A DNA stretch of 10,992 bases from Thermoanaerobaculia bacterium. GTDB taxonomy: Bacteria; Acidobacteriota; Thermoanaerobaculia; UBA5066. Position numbers and translations under genes: made by a program. The notes beneath the pieces were generated by a model. That model did not search any database, was not told the DNA's origin, and saw nothing but the letters and a program-made list of their open reading frames with translations. The DNA lies in the NCBI GenBank assembly GCA_017999215.1, contig JAGOBQ010000092.1, forward strand, positions 1 to 10,992, given 5' to 3'. Below are positions 1 to 10,992 of the stretch, in pieces. The stretch's first letter is position 1; each line of letters opens with the position of its first letter.

Positions 1-1
1 G

Positions 2-565
2 TCAAAGGATGCGACGCTCAACGAAATGCACCTGCACGAATTGCCCTGGCCGAAAGCGGCGTTAGAGGCGATCGATCCAGATATCGAACTGCGAATGAAG
101 GTGACCCTCTCGTACTTCGTCGAGCCGAGCCCCGCACGCAGGGCCTGGAAGGCTCACCATCCCTATCGCTCCCATGGACTCCGGTTCGCCGTGAAGGGCG
201 CAACCGAGTCGGTCGACGCTTTCCGCTTCCGGATTAACCGGGCCGCCCGAAACGAAGAAGATCCGACGGCCCCGCTGGCGCCGAAGGACCCCTACTGGGC
301 GCTCGGTCCGTCGCTGCGCGATAGGGGATCCATCCACTCCGACATCTGGGAGGGCCCGGCCGCGTACCTCGCAGCGCGCGATGTCATTGCCGTCTATCCC
401 GTGGGAGGCTGGTGGAAGGAACGACCCGCGCTCCGAAGATGGGAAAGGCCAGCTCGGTACGCCCTCGTCGTCTCGATCGCTACGCCGGAGACGACCGTCG
501 ACCTCTACACCCCGATCGAAGTCGCCCTCAGGACCGAGGTTGCGATCCCGGCCAGGCCCGGCTGA
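2..565 (+). CDS. S8 family (subtilisin-like) peptidase, C-terminal part, 5' truncated by the window edge
   Basis: The frame is open from base 2, without a start codon of its own, to the TGA at 563-565, so about 187 C-terminal residues are visible. Segments such as HLHELPWP, VTLSYFVEPSPARRAW, SHGLRFAVKGATESVDAFR, GSIHSDIWEG, AVYPVGGWWKERP and YALVVSIATPETTVDLYTP match my memory of the conserved C-terminal domain of large bacterial S8 peptidases encoded next to an AAA ATPase, including IetS of the IetAS anti-phage pair. The Asp/His/Ser triad would lie upstream and cannot be checked. The Met codon at 26 is internal, because the residues before it (TLNE) continue the family pattern. G+C of the first 240 bases is about 60%, lower than the genes that follow. 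It is co-directional with pglX, 44 nt away, and no terminator separates them, so it may be cotranscribed. The family call is fairly secure; the IetS label is inference. Confidence 0.8.
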   Translation, partial: SKDATLNEMHLHELPWPKAALEAIDPDIELRMKVTLSYFVEPSPARRAWKAHHPYRSHGLRFAVKGATESVDAFRFRINRAARNEEDPTAPLAPKDPYWALGPSLRDRGSIHSDIWEGPAAYLAARDVIAVYPVGGWWKERPALRRWERPARYALVVSIATPETTVDLYTPIEVALRTEVAIPARPG

Positions 566-609
566 GTCGCGAATGGCCAGCGTTCTCCGCCCGCGCCCCC
601 ATTCCTGAC

Positions 610-4621
<4,012 letters not shown>

Positions 4622-4629
<8 letters not shown>

Positions 4630-7495
4630 ACGCCCCGTGTCGGCCGCGCTGGAATCCGCTGTGCGGGAAGAGGTCCGGCTGCACGGGATCGTTTTCTGGT
4701 TGGATCGCGACGGGGCGTACACGCCGTTCGTCGACTGCCTCCTTAAGCGGCGGAGCGAGGGGCTATTTCCCGTGCCGGTCGTCGCCTTCCGGGGAAGCTA
4801 CCTGGACACCCTCCAGGCCCTCGAGCCGTACGGGAGCGGGCTCGACCCGGAGCCTCTTCTCGTCCATCTTCCCGGATTCACGGAGGAGTCGGTCCGCTCC
4901 ACCCCCCTCCTCGAGCTCTACGAGACCGGGGTGCGCTTCCGGAAGGCCCTCGACACGCTCGTCCGGGACGCCGCGGCCGGAAAGGTCGCGCCCAGGTCCG
5001 TCGAGGAGTTCCTGGCCGGGCCGGACGTCTCGCTCGAGAGCGCGGACGCCTGGCTCGAAAGGGCGACGGAGGGCGCGACCGGTGGCCCGGGGGCGTTTCT
5101 CGCGGCCCTGAAGCCGGAGGCGCTCCTCGAGGCCCTCGTCACGGGAGAGGCCGATTTCGTCTCGCGCATTTCGGACGAAGCCGGAATCGAGGCCCTCGTC
5201 GCTGCGCTCGAACGGCAGACCGGAATGGACGAGGCGTGGCGTGTCTTCACCGGCGCCCCGGGGACCGGGCCGCACGGCAAGGAGGCGGTGGAGGCGGTCA
5301 CCTCGGCCGCCGTCTCGTGGGTCCTCGCCATGGAGTACGTCCACGACCTGAAACGCGCTCCGAACCTCCCGGCTCTGAAGCCCCTGGCGAATGCCACGAA
5401 GCCTGTCGTGGCGACCTGCGGCAGGCTGGCCGCTCATCTCCGCTCCCGTCAGCCGACTCTCTACGAGCGCCTCGCGGATGAGACGGAAGGGCTCCTCGCC
5501 GGGGAGCTGTCGGGCATGAAGGCGGAGGACCTGGGCCGGATCGACACGTTCCGGTCGGAGGAGCTGACGGTCCTCGAGGGGGCGATCGCGGCCGTGAGGG
5601 CCGGTGAGCACGCCCGCGCGCTGGAGTGGGCCGAGGCGCGGCGGGTCACCGAGTCGTTCTGGGCCGAGCGGGAGCGGACGCACGCCTGGGAGTGGGGCCT
5701 CGTGCGCGAAGCCGCGCAGCTCGGCCGCCTCCTCGCCGACCTGCCCGCCCCTCTCGCCGGGGCGCGGGATGTCGTCGACGCGCTGGAGCGCTACACGCGC
5801 GACGCCTTCCGGGTCGACCAGGCGCATCGGAGGCTGGAGCAGCGTCGCGTCGCCCTCCTCGAGCCGCGCCTCCCGCACTTCGGGGCGCTCCAGGGGGCGC
5901 TGGCGCTTCTCCGGCGGGGATACCGGGATTGGTCCGACAGGCTGGCGCGCGACTTCACGGCCCTCTGCCGGTTGCATGGCTTCCTTCCCCCCTCTTCCTC
6001 CCGCCAGCGGTCTCTCTGGGACGAGGTCGTCCATCCGCTCGCCTCGGGCCTCGGGACGACGGCCGTCCTCCTCGTCGACGCCCTCCGGTACGAGATGGCG
6101 GCCGAGCTGGCCGGGGAGCTCCGGGCCGAAAGGCGCGACGGCGCCGGGGTGGAGCTGACGGCCCGGCTCTCGGAGCTGCCGTCGCTCACGGCCGTCGGGA
6201 TGAACGCGCTCGCCCCGGTCGCCCTCGAGGGGAGGCTACGGCCAATCGTCACGAACGGGTCGTTCGAGGGTTTCCGGACGGGAGAGATTTCCGTGCGGAG
6301 GCCGGCGGACCGGGCGAAGGCGATGGGGGCGCGCTCCACGGGGGCGCCCGCGCTTCTCCTGGACCTGAAGGAGCTGGTCGACCTCGACGTCGCCGCGCTC
6401 GCGCGGAAGATCCGAGGCGCGCGACTCGTCGTCGTGACGAGCCGGGAGATCGACGACGCGGGAGAGGCGAACGTGGGCCTCGCGACGTTCGAGCAGACGC
6501 TCCGCCAGCTCCGGTCGGCGATCTTCCTGCTCGAAGGAGCAGGAGCGAAGCGGATCGTCGTGACGGCCGATCACGGCTTCCTCCTCCTCGACGAGACGAC
6601 GGCGGTGCGGCCCTACGGGAGCCGGCGTGACCCCGAGCGCAGGCACGTCTTCGCGGCGGAGAAACGGCAGGAGACGGGCATGGTCGCCGTCCCGCTCTCC
6701 GATCTCGGATACGACGGCGTCGAAGGGAACCTCCTTTTCCTCGAAGACACGACCGTCTTTGCTACAGGAGTGACGGGGGCGACGTTCGTCCACGGCGGCA
6801 ACAGCCTCCCGGAGCGGGTGATTCCGGTCCTCGTCCTGAGCGACGCCCGGGCCTCGGCAAGCGGAGAAGCGGAGTGGCGCGTCGAGGCGGAGGCGGCGGG
6901 CGAGGTCCTCGGCCTGTCGTGCCTGAAGGTGCGGATCGCTCCGGCGCCCGGGAGCCTCGCGTTCGCCGAGCGTTCGGAGGTGGCGCTCGCGCTCCGCGCC
7001 GCGGGACGGCGGGACGTCGACGTCCTCCTGCGCGATGCAAGAGGGAACGGGGCGATCCGGGGCGGCCGGCTCGAGCTGCGCTCGGGAGTGGAATGGACCG
7101 AGGTCTTCTTCTCCATGGAGGGGCCTACGGACGAGAAGATCCGGGTAGAGGTCTTCCACCCCGACGGCGTCGTCCGGGCCGCGCCGGTGAGCCCCGAGAC
7201 CTGGTTCGGCGTCGCCGGGCGGAAGGCCGGAGGCCCTCCCGCGGCCCAGGCCCCCGCTGCAGCCGCCCCCGCGTGGGAGAGCGACATCGAAGACGAGGGG
7301 GCGAGGAAGGTCTTCGTCCATCTCGCCCGCCACGGCTCGATCACAGAGGTCGAGGCGACCCGTCTCCTCGGGACGGCCCGGGCCTTCCGGACTTTCTCTA
7401 TGCGCTTCGACGCGTTGAGGGCTCGCGTGCCCTTCGAGACGCGTGTGGAGTCGACACCCGAGGGGAAGAGATACGTGCGGGAGGGGGAGAGGTAG
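4622..7495 (+). CDS. pglZ: BREX protein PglZ (alkaline phosphatase superfamily domain)
   Basis: PglZ is a core BREX protein present in nearly all types, with an alkaline-phosphatase/phosphodiesterase-like metal-binding fold. It is needed for phage exclusion, and its substrate is not evident from sequence. The 957-residue product starts with a family-like N-terminal segment (VFWLDRDGAYTPFVD). A long helical middle follows, then the PglZ domain. Visible motifs are VLLVDALRYEMA with D486 as a probable metal ligand, LPSLTAVGM with T523 in the position of the superfamily nucleophile, VTADHGF with D650 and H651, and FVHGGNSLPE with H724. A Pro/Ala-rich linker at about 869-884 separates a C-terminal domain of about 70 residues that looks winged-helix-like. 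Its start overlaps the pglX stop by 8 nt behind a strong Shine-Dalgarno, indicating translational coupling and near-stoichiometric synthesis with PglX. Confidence 0.95.
7481..7492 (+). promoter_or_regulatory. Probable ribosome-binding site of brxD
   Basis: The purine-rich stretch GAGGGGGAGAGG at the end of pglZ sits 7 bases before ATG 7500. A further AGGAG at 7494-7498 is too close to the ATG to act as its site. This favours ATG 7500 over the in-frame ATG at 7443, which lies inside pglZ. Confidence 0.55.
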
Positions 7496-7499
7496 GAGC

Positions 7500-8822
7500 A
7501 TGGCGAGCCGCCGTGACGTCGATCACGTCTTCGAGCGCCTGCGGTCAGGGCTCGTCCCGGAACGAGGTATCGAAGAGTTTGCCGTCGGGATCGAACGGCC
7601 CCGCGGAGAGATCCGACGGCTTCTCGACCTCGCGGGGCGCGGGGAAGGCGTCTTCAAGTTCCTGCGGGGCGGATACGGTTGCGGGAAGACGTTCATGGCA
7701 CGCCTCGCGGTGCTCGACGCCCAGGCTGCGGGTTTCGCGACGAGCTTCGTCGTCGTCTCGGATAACGACCTCCACTTCCACAGGTTCGACGAGCTGTACC
7801 GTCGGGTAGTTCAGGAGCTGGGAACAACGGCCTGTCCGCGAGGGGCCCTGGCGGATGTCGTCGACCGATGGATCGCCCGCGTCGAGGAGGCGCTCATCGC
7901 CGGTGGCGAGGACGGGGACGGCCCGGGCTTCGACGAGGCGGTAGGCCGGCGGCTCGCGGAGGAGGTAGCGTCCCGGACCGCAGGGAAGGCACCCGAGGAC
8001 CTCGCCCGCGTCCTCCGCACGATCTTCGAGCTGAAGCAGACGGGTGAGCTCTCCGATGCGGGGGCGCTGCTGTCATGGCTTTCAGGAAGCGAGAACGTCG
8101 CGGCGGGCGTCAAGAAGGCCGCGGGTATCAAGGGCGACATCGGCAGCCGGGAGGCGATGGACTACCTCCGGGGGGTCCTCGAGATCGTCAAGGCGGCCGG
8201 CTACAAAGGCCTCGTCATCGTCATCGACGAGGCCGAGACGATCCTGCGGATGCGGCAGGACGTCCGCGGGAAGTCGCTAAACGGGATACGGCAGATCATT
8301 GACGCGGCCGCGCAGTTCCCGGGACTCTTCTGGCTCTTCACGGGAACTCCCGAGCTCTTCGACACCCGCCGGGGCGTCGCCGGCCTCGCCCCGCTCCACG
8401 AGAGGATTCAGTTCCTGAAGCACGGGGAGAGCGCCAGCCTCCGCCAGCCTCAGCTGGCGCTGACGCCGTTCGACAAGGCGAGGCTCGAAGAGGTGGCGCT
8501 GCGACTCCGGGAGCTCTACCCGGCATCAGACCCGCATAGGATCGAAGCGAAGATCACGCGCGAGGTGATCGACGCCCTCGTCGCGAAGGTGACGGAGGGG
8601 TTCCGGGGGGATGTCGGCGTGGTTCCGCGCCAGTTCCTGCGCCGGCTCGTCGACCTGATGGACCTCGTGGAGGACGACCCGGCGTTCGAGCCGGGCCCGG
8701 ATGCCGTCTCGAAGGCGGCGGAGCTGAACGAACCGGAACTGCGGATCAGCAAGGGAGTACCCCCGTTCGACCCGGAGCCTGAGGACGAAGAGGGGTATTC
8801 GCCCGCGCTCGTCGAGGTCTGA
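7500..8822 (+). CDS. brxD: BREX ATP-binding protein BrxD (P-loop ATPase)
   Basis: BrxD is a P-loop ATPase found next to the helicase BrxHI in type 2 and type 6 BREX loci. Its exact role is not established; a loader or switch for DNA-bound partners is often suggested. The product is 440 residues, near the family's usual size. The N-terminus reads RDVDHVFERLRSGLVPERGI, typical of this family. Walker A is GGYGCGKT at residues 57-64. Walker B is LVIVIDEAE with D243-E244. FWLFTGTPELF follows, resembling a sensor segment. The C-terminal part contains a helical region (FRGDVGVVPRQFLRRLVDLMD) and an acidic tail. It starts 4 nt after the pglZ stop and ends 9 nt before brxHI, so it belongs to one transcript with them. 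Confidence 0.93.
   Translation: MASRRDVDHVFERLRSGLVPERGIEEFAVGIERPRGEIRRLLDLAGRGEGVFKFLRGGYGCGKTFMARLAVLDAQAAGFATSFVVVSDNDLHFHRFDELYRRVVQELGTTACPRGALADVVDRWIARVEEALIAGGEDGDGPGFDEAVGRRLAEEVASRTAGKAPEDLARVLRTIFELKQTGELSDAGALLSWLSGSENVAAGVKKAAGIKGDIGSREAMDYLRGVLEIVKAAGYKGLVIVIDEAETILRMRQDVRGKSLNGIRQIIDAAAQFPGLFWLFTGTPELFDTRRGVAGLAPLHERIQFLKHGESASLRQPQLALTPFDKARLEEVALRLRELYPASDPHRIEAKITREVIDALVAKVTEGFRGDVGVVPRQFLRRLVDLMDLVEDDPAFEPGPDAVSKAAELNEPELRISKGVPPFDPEPEDEEGYSPALVEV
8430..8461 (+). repeat. Inverted repeat with two alternative stems inside brxD
   Basis: AGCGCCAGC at 8430-8438 is the exact reverse complement of GCTGGCGCT at 8453-8461 (9-bp stem, 14-nt loop). A second copy of the left arm, CGCCAGC at 8442-8448, can instead pair with GCTGGCG at 8453-8459 (7-bp stem, CTCA loop). 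Both are mutually exclusive mRNA hairpins in coding sequence. No T-run follows, so it is not an intrinsic terminator. It may be chance in GC-rich coding DNA. Confidence 0.5.
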
Positions 8823-8831
8823 GCGGAACCC

Positions 8832-10946
8832 GTGACGGTTCTTCGCAGGTTCCCGCAGCGCCTGCAGGAGGGCATCGGCCAGCGTCTCGGCTGGCCGGCG
8901 CTCCGGCCCGTCCAGGAGCTTGCGTCAGAGGAGATTCTCGACGGGCGAAATGCCGTCGTTCTCGCCCCAACGGCCGGCGGAAAGACCGAGGCCGCCCTGT
9001 TCCCCGTGCTGGCGGACCTCGTCGAGAACGAACCGGAAGGCGTCGGGGCGCTCTACATCTCGCCGCTGCGGGCCCTTCTGAACAACCAGGAAGAGCGCTT
9101 CGGGCTCTACACCGAGATGGTGGGCCTCGACCGATTCGTCTGGCACGGAGACCGGACGGCGAGCCACAAGCGACGCTTCATCGCCGAGCCGGCCGCAGTC
9201 CTGATGACGACTCCGGAATCGCTCGAGGCCATGCTCCTCTCGCAGAGAGTCCCCGTCGGCAGGCTCTTCCCGGACCTCAGGGCCGTCATCGTCGACGAGA
9301 TCCACAGTTTCGCCGGGACTGATCGGGGAGCGCACCTGATGTCGGTTATGGAGCGGATTGCCCTGATCAGCCGGCACGACGTGCAGCGCATCGGCCTGAG
9401 CGCCACCGTCGGGAACCCCGAGGAGATCCTCCGTTGGCTCGAAGGCTCGTCACGGAGAGAGGGGCGGGTGGTTCAGCCGGAAAGCGGCCGGAACGCCCGG
9501 GAGCTGCTCGTTCTGCTCCGGGAGGCGCCGGGTGACCTGGCGCGAGAGGCGGCAAGGCGAGGCCGAGGCCGGAAGATCCTCGTCTTCTGTGCAAGCCGCG
9601 CCCTCACGGAGAAGGTCGCCGGACGCGTTCGGGACTTGGGGACGGAGGTCTTCGTCCATCACAGCTCGGTCTCGCTGGAAGAACGACAGGCGGCGGAGGA
9701 GCGGTTCCGCTCGAGCGGGCCGGCGTGCATCGTGGCGACTTCGACGCTCGAGCTTGGAATCGACGTGGGCGACCTCGACCTCGTCCTCCAGGTCGATGCG
9801 CCGAGCACGGTTTCCTCGTTCCTCCAGCGAATGGGCCGCACCGGCCGGCGCGAAGGGCAGACCTCGAACACGACGTTCCTCTGCCAGAGCGCGGAGAGCG
9901 TCCTTCTCGCCGCGTCCCTCATCGAGCTGGCGCGAGAGGGCTGGGTCGAGCCGGTTCCGCCACAGGATCGCTGCTGGCCCGTCCTCGTACATCAGCTCTT
10001 CGCACTTTCGCTCCAGCACGGCGGAATTGGAACGGCCGAGGCCCGGGCGCTTTTGAAGCGGGTACCGGACTTCTCCGGAGTCTCCGAAGCGGAGGTGGCT
10101 GAGCTTCTGGATCACCTGCTCGGCGAGGGATACCTGACGAGTGCCGGTGGCCGGCTCCTGTTCGGAGAGCGCGCCGAACGGGAGCTGGGCCGGCGGAACT
10201 TCCTCGAGCTCTACGCGGTCTTTTCGACTCCGGCGCTCTACCGGGTGGAGACGCGGGCACGGCAGGAGCTGGGGACTCTGGAACAGAGCTTCGTCGAGCG
10301 GCTCGAGGACGGGAAGAGCTGCTTCGTTCTCGGAGGCCGCTCCTGGGTGGTCGTTTCCGTCCTTCACAAGGAGAGGCGTGTCGAAGTCGACGCTGCCCCC
10401 CGCGGCCGAACTCCCACCTGGGGAGGCTTCCTGCCGCAGATGCTGAGTCGGGAGGTCTGCGAGAGGATTCGGCGTCTGCTGACCGAGGAGGTCGAGCCGG
10501 TGTATCTCGAGCCGGAGGCCCAGCGCGCTCTCGCCATGCTTCGCGAGGAGCGGGGCGTTCAGCTGACGCAGACACGGATTCCGATTCTCGCGGGACAGAA
10601 CTCGGTCCGGGCGCTGACCTACGCCGGCGGCCGGATCAACTACACCCTCAAGGCGGTTATCGAAAGCGCTCTTCCCATTCGGGTCGTCGCAGATAACTTC
10701 GAGCTGAGGGTCGAGGGGGCTGACGCGACGAGGGAGGCCGTCGAGAGGGTACTGCGTGCGGTGGCCGTGCCCGGGTTCTTCGACGACGCGGCGAGAATCG
10801 ATACGCTTCGAGCGGGCCTACCCCCCTTCCGCCTCAGCAAGTTCCAGCCGCTTCTTCCTGCGAGGTTCGCGAGGGAAGTCATCGGCAGGTACTTTCTTGA
10901 CTTCGAGGGGACGGCGAGGTTTGTGCGAGAGGCGCTCGGGAACTGA
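8832..10946 (+). CDS. brxHI: BREX helicase BrxHI (Lhr-like superfamily 2 DEAD/DEAH-type helicase)
   Basis: A 704-residue ATP-dependent DNA helicase of the Lhr-like group, the accessory helicase of type 2 and type 6 BREX. The helicase motifs are in order. A Q-motif-like RPVQ lies near residue 25. Motif I is APTAGGKT at 45-52. Motif II is DEIH at 155-158, followed by SFAGTDRGAHL as in Lhr proteins. Motif III is SAT at 190-192. Motif V is STLELGIDVGDLD. Motif VI is QRMGRTGRR from Q332. The region after about 360 is an Lhr-like winged-helix and C-terminal extension. The protein is much shorter than full Lhr (about 1500 residues), as expected for BrxHI. The start is GTG 8832, 9 nt after the brxD stop, with only a weak GAGCGG upstream, so translation probably depends on coupling to brxD. 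It is the last recognisable gene of the operon. Confidence 0.93.
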   Translation: MTVLRRFPQRLQEGIGQRLGWPALRPVQELASEEILDGRNAVVLAPTAGGKTEAALFPVLADLVENEPEGVGALYISPLRALLNNQEERFGLYTEMVGLDRFVWHGDRTASHKRRFIAEPAAVLMTTPESLEAMLLSQRVPVGRLFPDLRAVIVDEIHSFAGTDRGAHLMSVMERIALISRHDVQRIGLSATVGNPEEILRWLEGSSRREGRVVQPESGRNARELLVLLREAPGDLAREAARRGRGRKILVFCASRALTEKVAGRVRDLGTEVFVHHSSVSLEERQAAEERFRSSGPACIVATSTLELGIDVGDLDLVLQVDAPSTVSSFLQRMGRTGRREGQTSNTTFLCQSAESVLLAASLIELAREGWVEPVPPQDRCWPVLVHQLFALSLQHGGIGTAEARALLKRVPDFSGVSEAEVAELLDHLLGEGYLTSAGGRLLFGERAERELGRRNFLELYAVFSTPALYRVETRARQELGTLEQSFVERLEDGKSCFVLGGRSWVVVSVLHKERRVEVDAAPRGRTPTWGGFLPQMLSREVCERIRRLLTEEVEPVYLEPEAQRALAMLREERGVQLTQTRIPILAGQNSVRALTYAGGRINYTLKAVIESALPIRVVADNFELRVEGADATREAVERVLRAVAVPGFFDDAARIDTLRAGLPPFRLSKFQPLLPARFAREVIGRYFLDFEGTARFVREALGN

Positions 10947-10964
10947 GCATCCGAGACTCAGCAT
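10942..10964 (+). repeat. Short direct and inverted repeat after brxHI
   Basis: ACTGAGCAT at 10942-10950 and ACTCAGCAT at 10956-10964 are near-identical 9-mers. CTGAG (10943-10947) and CTCAG (10957-10961) can pair as a 5-bp stem. The stem is weak and no T-tract follows, so I do not call a terminator. Confidence 0.35.
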
Positions 10965-10992
10965 GCCCACCCTGATCCCCTCCCTCCCCATC
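10963..10992 (+). CDS. Possible start of a further co-directional gene, truncated by the window end
   Basis: ATG at 10963, 16 nt after the brxHI stop, opens a frame reading MPTLIPSLPI to the last base. The close spacing and shared strand fit another operon member. A start resembling MPTLIPS reminds me of some superfamily 1 helicases with a nuclease-related (NERD) domain, but ten residues cannot support an identification. There is no clear Shine-Dalgarno, and the ATG falls in the repeat described at 10942-10964. Confidence 0.3.
   Translation, partial: MPTLIPSLPI

Noticed and set aside
412..609. N-terminal extension of pglX back to ATG 412
   Set aside because: The extension overlaps the peptidase gene by over 150 bases and reads as low-complexity Arg/Pro sequence. 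Family-like sequence begins at ATG 610.
5626..6630. A 334-codon plus-strand frame inside pglZ, and a similar 423-codon minus-strand frame at 4763-6034
   Set aside because: Both are Arg/Ala/Gly-rich shadows of pglZ with no motifs, and pglZ is confidently coding there.
8605..8610. Homopolymer runs of six (G6 at 8605 in brxD; C6 at 5987 in pglZ; C6 at 10396 and 10821 in brxHI) as phase-variation switches
   Set aside because: Runs of six are common by chance at this GC content and are short for slippage switching. pglX itself, the usual phase-variable gene, has no run that I saw longer than five.
10943..10961. CTGAG/CTCAG stem after brxHI as an intrinsic terminator
   Set aside because: Only 5 bp of pairing and no following T-tract; a possible start codon lies immediately after it.

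Overview
The window comes from a high-GC bacterial genome; hand counts on sampled lines give about 65-75% G+C over most coding sequence. All genes lie on the + strand, and leucine is strongly biased to CTC. This fits GC-rich soil or sediment phyla such as Acidobacteriota, Myxococcota or Gemmatimonadota. No rRNA, tRNA or housekeeping gene is present to settle the taxonomy.

Layout: (1) Positions 2-565 hold the 3' end of a gene whose product resembles the C-terminal domain of S8 (subtilisin-like) peptidases of the kind paired with an AAA ATPase, as in the IetAS defence pair; the catalytic region lies before the window. (2) After a 44-nt gap comes a compact operon: pglX (610-4629, adenine-specific DNA methyltransferase), pglZ (4622-7495, alkaline-phosphatase-superfamily protein), brxD (7500-8822, P-loop ATPase) and brxHI (8832-10946, Lhr-like superfamily 2 helicase). 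pglX and pglZ overlap by 8 nt; the other junctions are 4 and 9 nt. (3) The last 46 bases hold no complete gene, but an ATG at 10963 opens a frame that runs off the end.

Together these genes form the downstream half of a BREX (bacteriophage exclusion) locus. PglX is expected to methylate a non-palindromic host motif so that self DNA is tolerated. PglZ, BrxD and BrxHI contribute to blocking phage DNA replication. The brxD-brxHI pair occurs in the published type 2 and type 6 layouts. pglX running straight into pglZ, with no pglY between them, favours type 6 (brxE-brxA-brxB-brxC-pglX-pglZ-brxD-brxHI). The large ATPase and any other upstream subunits would have to lie left of the window.

The observations most worth a second look are three. 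The subtilase gene sits where a type 6 locus would normally have brxC, so a second defence module may be nested inside the BREX operon. The target-recognition part of pglX has clearly lower GC than its flanks, suggesting specificity-domain exchange. A 9-nt in-frame tandem repeat at the pglX 3' end runs directly into the pglZ ribosome-binding site. I see no CRISPR array, insertion sequence, attachment site, or intergenic stretch longer than 50 bases.
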